Source: Candidatus Dormiibacterota bacterium
Lineage (GTDB): Bacteria; Acidobacteriota; Polarisedimenticolia; Gp22-AA2
Reading direction: 5' to 3'
Assembly: GCA_035635555.1 (NCBI GenBank)
Contig: DASQAT010000056.1
Span: forward strand, 1-64,000
Length of the DNA stretch: 64,000 bases
Positions 49,484 through 57,455 of the stretch are shown here, in pieces. The position numbers and the translations under genes were made by a program. Within the stretch, counting starts at the first letter, position 1. Every line of letters begins with the position of its first letter. The notes under the pieces were generated by a model that was given only the letters and a program-made list of their open reading frames with translations, was not told the DNA's origin and did no database searches.

Positions 49484-50998
49484 ATGAAACCTTCCGGGCG
49501 CATTCCCTTCGTTGCGTTCCTCGTCGCAGTCTGCTGCGGAGCCACCTGGCCGGCGAACGTCCAGGTGAGCCGGGACCACTCCGGCGATCCCCAGGCCGAG
49601 ACGTCGCTGGCGGCAGACCCGCGTGATCCCCAGCATCTCGTCGCGGTCTGGTGGGAAGTGACGATGTCCACCTCGGGAAGTCGGGACAAGCGCATCAATT
49701 ACGCATGGACGAGGGACGGCGGCCTGACCTGGCAAAACGGGCGGCTCGACACCGACGTTTACAGCAGCGATCCGGCCATCGTCGCCGACAGTCAGGGAGA
49801 CTTCTATATCGAGACCATCATGGTGTCCGATTTCCAATCAGGTTCGGGAGCGAGGATCGGCATCTTCAGGTCCACGGATGGCGGCGAATCTTTTTTCCAG
49901 ACGGCCGAAGTGGCGCGGGACAATTTCATCGACAAGCCGTTCATCGCCGTGGACCCGGTCAGCGGCGCCCTCTACCTGACGTGGACGGACCTCGGCTCCG
50001 GCCCGTCCAGGGGGATCGAGCTGATTCAAATCCAGTTCGCGGCAAGTCTCGACCACGGCGCCACGTTCACCGCGCCCCGGAGCATCTCCACCGCGTTCAG
50101 CTTCGGAAGCATGGCTGTTCCTACGGTGGGTCCTGGCGGGGAGGTCTACGTCATCTGGGGTGGGGCGTTCAACGGTCGAATCTGGTTCGATCGCTCGCTC
50201 GACGGCGGCATGACCTGGCTGAAGCACGACGTCTTCGTGGCGTCCACGAATCGTGGCGAGGGCAAGGGACACTTCGGATACTTCTTCCCGGCCATCGCTG
50301 TGGACAGGAGCGCCGGCCCCTATCGCGGGCGGGTTTACGCAGTCTGGGACAACAGGCTTCCGGAAGGGGATGACATCCTGCTGGCCTGGTCGGACGATCG
50401 AGGCGACCACTGGAGCGATCCGCTCCGGGTCAATAACGACGCCCCGGGCAATGGGACTCTCCATTTTCATCAATGGGTGGTCGTCGATGAGCGCGGGCAC
50501 GTCCACGTCGCCTGGGTCGATGAGCGACTGGCCTGGGACGTCCCCCTGAGGGCCGAATACATGGCTACGTCGACCAATGGGGGCGTCACGTTTGGCCCGA
50601 ACATCCGCGTCTCCGACGGGGCCTACCCGCCCGCCCGGTTTGTGGGGGAATACAATCAGCCGGCGGCCGCGGGGAACCGGTTTCACGCGATCTGGGCGGA
50701 CTCACGGCTGGGACATAACGAAGTCTTCACGCAGAGCGCCGACCTGGACGATTTTGACGGGGACGGCGTCCTGAACGACGGCGACCTGGACGGACAGTAC
50801 GCCGACCACCGCTGCACGGGCGGAGCCACCGCGCCCTGCGACGACAACTGCCCGGGCGTCCCCAACATCGACCAGGCCGACACGGACGGCGACCTGGTCG
50901 GAGATGCGTGCGACAACTGCCCGACGACGCCGAACACGAACCAGAGCGACATCGACCGCGACGGAATCGGGGACGCCTGCGACCCGGCAGGGCCCTAA
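49484..50998 (+). CDS. Secreted Asp-box beta-propeller protein with thrombospondin type 3 repeats (copy 1)
   Basis: A 504-residue protein with an AGGAGG site 5 nt upstream and a signal peptide (1-21). Six Asp-box motifs (for example [45 protein letters not shown]) mark a sialidase/BNR-type six-bladed propeller. The C-terminal 85 residues are thrombospondin type 3 calcium-binding repeats ([53 protein letters not shown]). No sialidase catalytic Arg/Glu/Tyr set is evident, so it may be a binding or adhesion protein. Related copies lie at 55702 (decayed) and 61694. An upstream GGTAGACT motif is shared by all three. Confidence 0.83.
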   Translation: MKPSGRIPFVAFLVAVCCGATWPANVQVSRDHSGDPQAETSLAADPRDPQHLVAVWWEVTMSTSGSRDKRINYAWTRDGGLTWQNGRLDTDVYSSDPAIVADSQGDFYIETIMVSDFQSGSGARIGIFRSTDGGESFFQTAEVARDNFIDKPFIAVDPVSGALYLTWTDLGSGPSRGIELIQIQFAASLDHGATFTAPRSISTAFSFGSMAVPTVGPGGEVYVIWGGAFNGRIWFDRSLDGGMTWLKHDVFVASTNRGEGKGHFGYFFPAIAVDRSAGPYRGRVYAVWDNRLPEGDDILLAWSDDRGDHWSDPLRVNNDAPGNGTLHFHQWVVVDERGHVHVAWVDERLAWDVPLRAEYMATSTNGGVTFGPNIRVSDGAYPPARFVGEYNQPAAAGNRFHAIWADSRLGHNEVFTQSADLDDFDGDGVLNDGDLDGQYADHRCTGGATAPCDDNCPGVPNIDQADTDGDLVGDACDNCPTTPNTNQSDIDRDGIGDACDPAGP

Positions 50999-51043
50999 AA
51001 AGCGACGGGCAGGGCGTCCACCCGAGAGTGAACGGCCCTGCCC
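50997..51043 (-). terminator. Intrinsic terminator for the 45-residue basic protein gene
   Basis: On the minus strand GGGCAGGGC (51043-51035) pairs perfectly with GCCCTGCCC (51015-51007), and five T residues follow at 51001-50997. It lies 22 bp after the stop of the small minus-strand gene and just past the stop of the plus-strand propeller gene, where it may also act as a barrier. Confidence 0.55.
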
Positions 51044-51065
51044 TGAAGTGTGCCGGGTTCGAGCC

Positions 51066-51203
51066 TTACGCGGCCTGACGATACGCCCGTAGTGCCTTCC
51101 GGAAGTTCGCAGCGGCCCGCTTGGCCATCTTCTCGGCCTGATTGCGATTACGACGAGCCTGCCGGAGTCTCACAGCCAACCGACGGTGTGCCTTATCGGA
51201 CAT
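51066..51203 (-). CDS. Small basic protein, 45 residues
   Basis: An ORF starting ATG at 51203 is preceded by a near-perfect Shine-Dalgarno GGAGGTGA with 4 nt spacing, and is followed by an intrinsic terminator. The protein (MSDKAHRRLAVRLRQARRNR... ending RQAA) is about 40 % Arg, Lys, His and Gln, predicted as one long amphipathic helix with no Cys and no hydrophobic segment. It could bind nucleic acid or the ribosome. The helical pattern and length recall small ribosome-associated or histone-like proteins, but I recognise no family. Confidence 0.6.
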   Translation of the reverse strand: MSDKAHRRLAVRLRQARRNRNQAEKMAKRAAANFRKALRAYRQAA

Positions 51204-51401
51204 TGGTCACCTCCAACGCCGCAACATAGTGCCCGTCCGAACATGAGTCCAGCCAACGGTTGTGGAAGATTCGCCGCGTCAGAAATTGTCAGTGACGCTG
51301 TTTGGCAGTGATGCGCCCGAAGCGGCTCGCCCCCCCTCACTTTGCCGAGCCCCGTCATCCGTGATAAAACCTGCTCATCTTCACAATAAGGAGGATGGAT
51401 C

Positions 51402-51656
51402 ATGCGCAAGTCGATCAACTACGCGCTGAAGATCGCGGCCCTGGCCGCCGTCATAGCGTCACTGTCGATCCTGCTGGCTCCACCTGCGCCGGCGCATACT
51501 CCGTACACGTCGGCCCTCTCGAGCCTGATGACCTCCCCCGTCTACGCGATGGGATGCCCGGACAAGGCCTGCCTCGATCGGGCCACCTGCTCCCCCGCAG
51601 CCGGGTACAAGTGCCTCCACTTCAACGGCAAGGGGTGCCGCAGCATTCTCTGCTGA
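51402..51656 (+). CDS. Small exported six-cysteine peptide (copy 2)
   Basis: An 84-residue protein with AAGGAGG 9 nt upstream of its ATG. Residues 7-27 are a hydrophobic signal, and a short linker with TPYTSALSSLMTSPVYAM follows. The last 34 residues hold six cysteines spaced C-x4-C-x5-C-x7-C-x7-C-x4-C, ending in Cys. The spacing and linker match copy 1 at 38408-38662, 13 kb away. It is immediately followed (6 bp) by a zinc-ribbon/TPR membrane protein and an HEGAH metalloprotease, which could conceivably process it. No family name is known to me. Confidence 0.75.
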   Translation: MRKSINYALKIAALAAVIASLSILLAPPAPAHTPYTSALSSLMTSPVYAMGCPDKACLDRATCSPAAGYKCLHFNGKGCRSILC

Positions 51657-51661
51657 TAGCG

Positions 51662-52477
51662 ATGGAGACGGAGCCGAGCGGGCCCCCTCCGCGCATCGAA
51701 GACCGGCCGGCGAACGCCTGTTTCCGCTGCGGAACGGACTACGGAAGCGTGGCGCTGCCGCGGATCGCCGGATTGCCCGTGTGCGATGGGTGCGCACGGA
51801 TCCTGCGGAACCGCCCGTTCCCCGGCTGGATCAAGATCGCCTTCGGCGCGCTGATCCTCCTCGCCGTCCTCGCCTTCGTCTACAACCAGAGATTCTTCCT
51901 CGCCCACGTCGAAATGCAGCGGGGCCTCCGCGCGCTGAAGAGCGGAAACGTGGAACGGGCCGTCGCCCTGTTCGACGAGGCGGCGGAGCGCGTGCCGGAC
52001 GAACCGGGGCTCCGGGCATTGTCCCTCTATTTCCGTGCGTTGCTGCTGGTCGGCCAGGAGCGCTCTGCCGAGGCGATCCCCCTCCTGAAGGAGGCGCTGG
52101 CGATCAATCCGAACGAGCCGACAATCGCGGCGGCGCTCCTCCAGGCGGAGGCCGGCCTGGCCTACGAGCAGAAGGACTACGATCGTTTCCTCGAAGTCGA
52201 GCAGACGGTGGCGAAGAAGCAGCCGGACGATCCGATCGCCGCGCTCGGCGTCGCCTCGGCGCACGCCTGCAGGTACGCCGCCACCGGCGACGAGGCCGCG
52301 AAAGACCTGGCCGAACGACAGATCGAGAGCGCCTCGAAGATGAAGGGCGCGGAGGGGCCCGAGTTCGCCGAGTACCTCGATCGGATCCGCTACCGGCTCG
52401 AGACGCGCGAGATCATCTCACGCAACGAATACGTGCGCCGATTCCCGAACGGGCGGCTCGCGAAGGACGGAGGGTAG
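51662..52477 (+). CDS. Zinc-ribbon/TPR membrane protein
   Basis: A 271-residue protein. Residues 18-40 have CFRCGTDYG...VCDGCARIL, a CxxC...CxxC zinc-ribbon-like pair. A single membrane helix (about 55-73, FGALILLAVLAFVYN) follows. The remainder is TPR-like (MQRGLRALKSGNVERAVALFDEAAERVPDEPGLRALSLYFRALLLVG, AEAIPLLKEALAINPNEPTI). The ATG at 51662 is 6 bp after the six-cysteine peptide. The protease gene begins 4 bp after its stop, so the three genes are likely one operon. Confidence 0.78.
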   Translation: METEPSGPPPRIEDRPANACFRCGTDYGSVALPRIAGLPVCDGCARILRNRPFPGWIKIAFGALILLAVLAFVYNQRFFLAHVEMQRGLRALKSGNVERAVALFDEAAERVPDEPGLRALSLYFRALLLVGQERSAEAIPLLKEALAINPNEPTIAAALLQAEAGLAYEQKDYDRFLEVEQTVAKKQPDDPIAALGVASAHACRYAATGDEAAKDLAERQIESASKMKGAEGPEFAEYLDRIRYRLETREIISRNEYVRRFPNGRLAKDGG

Positions 52478-52480
52478 CGC

Positions 52481-53017
52481 ATGTTCTTCATCCCCGGCTT
52501 CCTCGTCTCGATCGCCACGTTTCCCGGGGTGATCGTGCACGAGGGGGCGCACATGCTGTTCTGCCGCCTGGGCGGCCTGGCCGTCCTCGACGTCTGCTTC
52601 TTCCGGGTCGGCAACCCGTCGGGCTACGTGATCCACGAGGAGACGGACAACTTCAACACCGCGTTCCTGGTGTCGGTCGGACCGCTCATCGTCAACTCGA
52701 TCCTGTGCGTCGTCTTCTGTTTTCCCGCCTTCGTGCCGGTGCGCGTGTTCGGCCGGTCCGACCCGATCTCCTACGTCCTGCTCTGGCTCGGAATCTCGAT
52801 CGGCATGCACGCCTTCCCCTCGACGCACGACGCGAAAAACGTCTGGAGGCTGGCGCGCCAGCAGGTCCGGACGCTCAAGCCTCTCGTGCTGCTCTCGTTC
52901 CCCCTGGTGGTCGCGATCTACGCCGCCAACATCCTGAGCGTTGTCTGGTTCGACTACTTCTACGGCTTCGCCCTGGGCATTCTCCTGCCGGAGTATCTCT
53001 TCCAGCACCTCGTCTGA
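52481..53017 (+). CDS. Polytopic membrane metalloprotease with HEGAH motif
   Basis: A 178-residue membrane protein with four to five hydrophobic segments. A zinc-peptidase motif HExxH lies within the first helix (GVIVHEGAHMLFCRLGG), as in M50/DUF3267-type intramembrane metalloproteases. A later segment, LVSVGPLIVN followed by a PSTHDAKNVW loop, could supply the third ligand Asp or His. It is likely a regulated-intramembrane or exported-peptide protease. It follows a zinc-ribbon/TPR protein and a six-cysteine peptide, suggesting maturation or turnover of that peptide (inference). Confidence 0.75.
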   Translation: MFFIPGFLVSIATFPGVIVHEGAHMLFCRLGGLAVLDVCFFRVGNPSGYVIHEETDNFNTAFLVSVGPLIVNSILCVVFCFPAFVPVRVFGRSDPISYVLLWLGISIGMHAFPSTHDAKNVWRLARQQVRTLKPLVLLSFPLVVAIYAANILSVVWFDYFYGFALGILLPEYLFQHLV

Positions 53018-53048
53018 CGTTCCTTCTCGGAGCGCGAACGGCGGCATG

Positions 53049-53125
53049 TGGCGCGCCCGGAGGGGCTCGAACCCCCGACCACCGGATTCGAAGTCCGGTG
53101 CTCTATCCAGCTGAGCTACGGGCGC
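53049..53125 (-). tRNA. tRNA-Arg (anticodon UCG)
   Basis: A 77-nt cloverleaf read leftwards from 53125. The acceptor is GCGCCCG/CGGGCGC, the D-arm GCTCAGCTGGATAGAGC, the anticodon stem CCGGA/TCCGG with loop CTTCGAA (anticodon TCG), and the T-arm GGGGGTTCGAGCCCC. The discriminator G and CCA are encoded. A TATAAA -10 hexamer lies upstream on the minus strand at 53141-53136. The gene sits in the accessory stretch but no duplicated 3' end (attachment site) is visible nearby. Confidence 0.95.
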
Positions 53126-53301
53126 GTTAGGCATCTTTATAACACGGCGCAGGATAGCGGTTCACGTCACCTCGGCGCCACGATGGCCGAAAGTAGCCGG
53201 AGTTCATGGGGAGTTCACAGGGGGATCGGCCCTGTTGGAGCGGGCGGTACGACCGCGCGTGGCCACCCGAGACTACGACGCGCTGCCGTCACCGTGGGGA
53301 G

Positions 53302-54294
53302 TTACCTCGCCATCCGGTATCCGTTGTACGTGAAATCGACGATGATCGTGAAGTAAACGTCGACCGGCTCACCATTCTTCATGCCGGGCTTGTAGCGCCA
53401 TTGGCGGACCGCCTCGATCGCCGACTGCTCGAACCCGCAGTCGCCGCCCGCGCCTTGCAGCACCTCGATATGCCCGATGCTGCCGTCCTTGCTGACGACC
53501 GCCTGGAGCACGACTCGCCCCAGAACTCCCTTCCCCTCGGCGGCCTTGGGGAATCGCGGCTTGACCTTGGAGCTTTTGATGATTTCAGGATTTTGGACGT
53601 TGCCGACGCCTGCTACAAACACGCCTTCGGGAGGGTCGCGCTTGGCTGGTGCCGGCGGCACCGAAGGCAACCTCGGCGCTTTCCACAGATCGGCCATTCT
53701 CTTGAAGATCGCCAGGTCGTCTCCCGACATCTTGTAGCGCACGGTGATCCTGTAACCCGGGAGAGCGATCTCGGCACGAGTCACGGCGGCCAGCTTCTCC
53801 ACGAGAGCAAGCTGGTTCTGCAAAAGGATTGTCTGCGTCACACGACATCCCGAATCGTGGATTCTGATCTCGTCCGAATCGGCGATCGGAACGGACCACG
53901 GCCCTTCCTCGGTCGTTACCTGGATTGATGTGGGACGTCCCTTCGGCGAGTCCTTCACCTCGATCATGAAGACGATCTTGCGCGCGCCATCATCGGCGAC
54001 CGCGAGGATTGGGATTGCCCGGACCTTGAACTCCTGCCAAGGATCCAGCTTCGGTTTGTACCAGGTGATCCTCCCGCTCTTGTCGTAGCTGACCTCGACT
54101 CCTTCCGGCACGGGAATGCCGGCCGGGGACTCGGGAGTGCTGCCCGGGAACGGAGAGGCCGCTTCAGCAGGCCGGAGGGGTTCGTCGCGACCGGCAGCAC
54201 CCGCGCGAGCGGTATCCCCGAGCGGTGCCGCGCTCGCGAGAATCCCGACGATCAACAAAGGTCTGAGGGCTGGCCGCGCGTGATTTCGGCGCAT
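53302..54294 (-). CDS. Exported protein with TonB C-terminal domain
   Basis: A 330-residue protein with a signal peptide (RPLLIVGILASAAPLGDTARA). A middle region of about 170 residues contains GIPVPEGVEVSYDKSGRITWYKPKLDPWQEFKV. A TonB C-terminal domain at 235-325 reads VLGRVVLQAVVSKDGSIGHIEVLQGAGGDCGFEQSAIEAVRQWRYKPGMKNGEPVDVYFTIIVDF. Energy transducer TonB normally has an N-terminal membrane anchor and a Pro-rich spacer. Both are absent, so this may be a periplasmic TonB-like partner or an unrelated use of the fold. ATG 54294 gives the shortest signal-peptide start. Confidence 0.8.
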   Translation of the reverse strand: MRRNHARPALRPLLIVGILASAAPLGDTARAGAAGRDEPLRPAEAASPFPGSTPESPAGIPVPEGVEVSYDKSGRITWYKPKLDPWQEFKVRAIPILAVADDGARKIVFMIEVKDSPKGRPTSIQVTTEEGPWSVPIADSDEIRIHDSGCRVTQTILLQNQLALVEKLAAVTRAEIALPGYRITVRYKMSGDDLAIFKRMADLWKAPRLPSVPPAPAKRDPPEGVFVAGVGNVQNPEIIKSSKVKPRFPKAAEGKGVLGRVVLQAVVSKDGSIGHIEVLQGAGGDCGFEQSAIEAVRQWRYKPGMKNGEPVDVYFTIIVDFTYNGYRMAR

Positions 54295-54485
54295 GGGTTT
54301 CCAGTGCGCGATTATGCCACGTCGACCGGGCCGGGTGAAACTCTGCTCCCGTGTGCGCTTCATCCAGAAGGGAGTGCGAGCGGACGGGCAGATCAGCGTC
54401 CTCCGCCCTGGCGGGAGCGGGAGCGATCCGGCGGCGTCGCTCCGCCAGGTCCCGGGTGGGCACGGATGCGGGTCTGCGCCCCGCC

Positions 54486-55484
54486 TCAGTCCATCGTGCC
54501 CAGGGCGATGACCACGTCGGTGCCTTCGATCGGAGTGCCGTCCTTCAGCTGCCCGCTCAGGCTCAGGGTCAGCACCTCGCGGTCCGCCGGCGGGCGCCCG
54601 AGGGCTGATGTGATCGCCGCCACGAGCTGCCGCGTGTCGAACTTCAGCGCGAGATCCAGAAGACCGTCGGGGCCCGAGGCGGTGCAGGGCTCGCCCGTTC
54701 CCGGGGCGCCGACATCTTCGAAGTCAGTCCTGAGGGGAGCGACGCCGACCAATCTGATGGACGCCGGATCGATGTCATGTGCGTCCACGGCATCGGTCCC
54801 GAGGATCGCGGCCGGAAGCACGCCGCGACTTCCGAGGTTGAGCAAGTTCGGGCAGGACGACGGCTTGATGTCGAGCGGCACGGTCAGCGCGGGCTCCCCG
54901 AACGTCACCTCGATGCGCGGCGGGATCGTGGCGAGCTCGCCGAACGCCGAGCCGCCGGCACCGCCGCCACACTGAGGATCGCATGTGAGCTTGACGCGAA
55001 ACCCGAGCCCCTTCCCGCGGAACTGCGCGAGGACCGCTGTGACATCGAAGGTGAACACCCCCGTAGGCTCGTTGTTGTCCGTCTGGAACGTCGCGTTCGG
55101 AGTCGTGGGGCGATCGTAATCCTCGACCGACACGGCGAGGTCCGCGGCATAGTAGGACAACTCGTGGGTGTCCGGTGGCACAGGGTCGGAGATAGTCCCC
55201 CTGGTCTCCGTCAGGACCAGCGTGGCTTTCTGCACGGACGTTTCGAACGCGGGGATCTGGAACTCGGCGAATCCCCGGCGGAATTCCAGGAGGTTCAATT
55301 GCCACCAGGTGGACTCTATCAGTCCTCCTACCGGGGCCGGTTCGAGGAGGCCGATTTGCGGCAGATAGCGGATGCTGCCCGTCACCTGGGGCAGGAGGAC
55401 GACATCCTGGGCGTGTGCGTGGACGGCGGCGATCGCCGTCATCGTGAGAGCGGCGATCGCCGCGATCGGGAAACGGTGAGTCAT
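54486..55484 (-). CDS. Secreted beta-rich protein with repeated C-terminal domain
   Basis: A 332-residue exported protein after GGAGGG. The signal peptide is MTHRFPIAAIAALTMTAIAAVHAHAQ. Residues 30-200 look like a DNRLRE-type beta-sandwich: SIRYLPQIGL, NLLEFRRGFAEFQIPAFETSVQKATLVLTETRG, FDVTAVLAQFRGKGLGFRVKL. The C-terminal part carries the segment PLDIKPSSCPNLLNLGSRGVLPAAILGTDAVDAHDIDPASIRLVGVAPL, a motif I know from many extracellular proteins of Acidobacteria and Planctomycetes. The function is unknown. The gene is isolated, between the TonB-domain gene and the decayed propeller copy. Confidence 0.8.
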   Translation of the reverse strand: MTHRFPIAAIAALTMTAIAAVHAHAQDVVLLPQVTGSIRYLPQIGLLEPAPVGGLIESTWWQLNLLEFRRGFAEFQIPAFETSVQKATLVLTETRGTISDPVPPDTHELSYYAADLAVSVEDYDRPTTPNATFQTDNNEPTGVFTFDVTAVLAQFRGKGLGFRVKLTCDPQCGGGAGGSAFGELATIPPRIEVTFGEPALTVPLDIKPSSCPNLLNLGSRGVLPAAILGTDAVDAHDIDPASIRLVGVAPLRTDFEDVGAPGTGEPCTASGPDGLLDLALKFDTRQLVAAITSALGRPPADREVLTLSLSGQLKDGTPIEGTDVVIALGTMD

Positions 55485-55701
55485 CGGGATCCCTCCTTAG
55501 CGTGGGAATTTCGGATTGCTGAAATGTACCCAACGCCGTCGCCGCCCGCGCCGCGATCTGCAACGAAATGCGGTGGGAAGACCGCGTCCGCCCGTTCGCT
55601 TGCTTCAGGTATTCACCCGATCTCCCATCCGGTCGGCGCCTCCTGGTGTGCCGACCAGCCCTTCTCCACAACGAGCTGGTGCCCGGCCAATTTTCGGGTA
55701 G

Positions 55702-56460
55702 ACTAACGGGCACTCGGAAACACAGCCGCCGTCGCAGGGCCAGGCCCCGGCGGCACCTTCTGCGACCGCGGCACACCGCTTCGCGTTCGCCGATACGTCA
55801 GGACAGGGCGCCCCATCCCCATGGCCGGCGAACGTCCGCGTCAACCAGGACTCAACCGGCAATCCCCAGGCGGAGTCCTCGCTCGCCGTGGATCCGCGGG
55901 ATCCGCACCATCTGGTCGCCGTTTTCTGGGAGGCGATCAGCTACGACCCCGCAAACCCGGGGAATCGGCAGAAGCGCCTGAACTGGGCCTGGAGCCGGGA
56001 CGGCGGGCTGACCTGGCAGAGCCGGCGCTTCGAGAATGACCTCTACAGCAGCGATCCCTCCATCGTCGCCGACCGTGACGGAAATTTTTATATCGAGGCA
56101 ATCCTCACCCCCGACGTCCATTTGGACGTGGGATCGAGCATCGGGGTCCTCAAATCCACCGACGGTGGGGAGACGTTCGTCAAGACGGCCGATATCGGCC
56201 TCAACCGATCCATGGACAAGCCGTACATGACGATCGATCCGGCCACCGGCGCTCTCTACGTGGTCTTCACGCAGAGCATCGACCTGGACGATTTCGACGA
56301 GGACGGCATCCTGAACGACGGCGATCTGGACGGACAGTACGCCGATCACCCATGCACGGGCGGAGCCACCGCGCACTGCGACGACAACTGCCCGGGCACG
56401 CCCAACGGCGACCAGCGCGACACGGATCAGGACGGGATCGGGGACGCTTGCGACGATTGA
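55702..56460 (+). pseudogene. Decayed copy of the Asp-box/thrombospondin-3 protein (copy 2)
   Basis: The frame is open from 55702 to the stop at 56460 but has no ATG and no signal peptide. The first in-frame GTG is at 55888, inside the propeller. It aligns closely with copy 3 ([68 protein letters not shown]). At YVVF it jumps straight to the [23 protein letters not shown] segment, so about 240 residues with four of the six Asp boxes are missing in frame. The thrombospondin-3 tail is intact. The GGGTAGACT upstream motif is retained at 55696-55704. Confidence 0.7.
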
Positions 56461-56500
56461 CCGCGGGGAGGCCGCAATCCTCCGCGATCGGCGCCGGAGT

Positions 56501-57445
56501 TCACCTGGGGTCAACGACGGTTCCCGGCGAGACGTTCTTGTAGATCCCGATGACCCGGTCGAGAAGCCTCAGGGCGTCGACCTTCTTCCGCTGGAAGGAG
56601 TTGCGGCCGATGATCGAGCCGAAGCCGCCTCCATCGTGGATGCTGCGGACCTCGTTGAGCACGGTGTCGTCGGACTCGGCCGGGCCTCCGGAAAAGATGA
56701 CGATTCGGCGGCCGTTGAAGGCGCACTGGACTACGTGACGCACCCGTTCGGGGACGGTCTCCACCGGAATCTTTTCCTTCAAGTAGACCTTGCGGGCGGC
56801 CTCCTGCTCGATGTGCGCGGAGGGAAGCTTGACCTTGATGATGTGCGCTCCGAGCTGGGCGGCGATCTGGGCGGCGTAGCCGGTGACGTCGATGGCGGTC
56901 TCCCCTTCCTTGCTCAGGCCCGAGCCGCGCGGGTAGGACCAGACTACGACGACCAGCCCGTGGCGCTTGGCCTCCTCGGCGTAGGCCCGGATCCGGCCGT
57001 ACATCTCCAGACGATGCGACGAGCCGGGATAGATCGTGTAGCCGATGGCCGAGCAGCCCAGACGCAGGGCGTCGCCGACGCTGCCGGTCATCGCCTGGTC
57101 GGGGTCCCTTTCGTCCCCGAGGGCGTCGTGGTTGTTGACCTTCAGGATGAGCGGAATCTGCCCTGCGAAGTCGCGCGCCGCCGCCTCGAGGAAGCCGAGC
57201 GGCGCGGCGTAGGCATTGCAGCCGGCCTCGATCGCCAGCTCGAAGTGATAGCGGGGGTCGTAGGCGGGGGGGTTCGGCGCGAAGCTGCGCGCCGGGCCAT
57301 GCTCGAACCCCTGGTCGACCGGCAGGATCACCAGCTTGCCGGTGCCGCCGAGCTTGCCGTGGTTGAGCAGCCGGGAGAGGTTGGCCAGGGTGCCGGGGTT
57401 GTCACTGCCGTACCAGCTCAGGATCTCTCGGACTCGTTCGGTCAC
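56501..57445 (-). CDS. Class I fructose-bisphosphate aldolase (DhnA/FbaB type)
   Basis: A 314-residue TIM-barrel aldolase of the archaeal/bacterial DhnA type: LVILPVDQGFEHGPARSF, GCNAYAAPLGFLEA, IGYTIYPGSS, VVVVWSYPRGSG and AHIIKVKLPS with the Schiff-base lysine, then GGPAESDDTVLNEVRSIHDGGGFGSIIGRNSFQR closing the barrel. It cleaves or forms fructose 1,6-bisphosphate from dihydroxyacetone phosphate and glyceraldehyde 3-phosphate. GTG 57445 follows GAGGAG by 6 nt. The bisphosphatase gene lies 10 bp upstream, so the pair forms a gluconeogenic operon. Confidence 0.92.
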   Translation of the reverse strand: MTERVREILSWYGSDNPGTLANLSRLLNHGKLGGTGKLVILPVDQGFEHGPARSFAPNPPAYDPRYHFELAIEAGCNAYAAPLGFLEAAARDFAGQIPLILKVNNHDALGDERDPDQAMTGSVGDALRLGCSAIGYTIYPGSSHRLEMYGRIRAYAEEAKRHGLVVVVWSYPRGSGLSKEGETAIDVTGYAAQIAAQLGAHIIKVKLPSAHIEQEAARKVYLKEKIPVETVPERVRHVVQCAFNGRRIVIFSGGPAESDDTVLNEVRSIHDGGGFGSIIGRNSFQRKKVDALRLLDRVIGIYKNVSPGTVVDPR

Positions 57446-57455
57446 GTCGCTCTCC

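Noticed and set aside
51395-51661. Start of a longer TPR protein at ATG 51395
   Set aside because: This frame would read through the six-cysteine peptide gene in another frame with a nonsense-like sequence. The AAGGAGG favours the peptide start at 51402, and the TPR protein starts at 51662.
53049-53301. tRNA-Arg as an integration site of a genomic island
   Set aside because: No integrase and no second copy of the tRNA 3' end were seen in the window.
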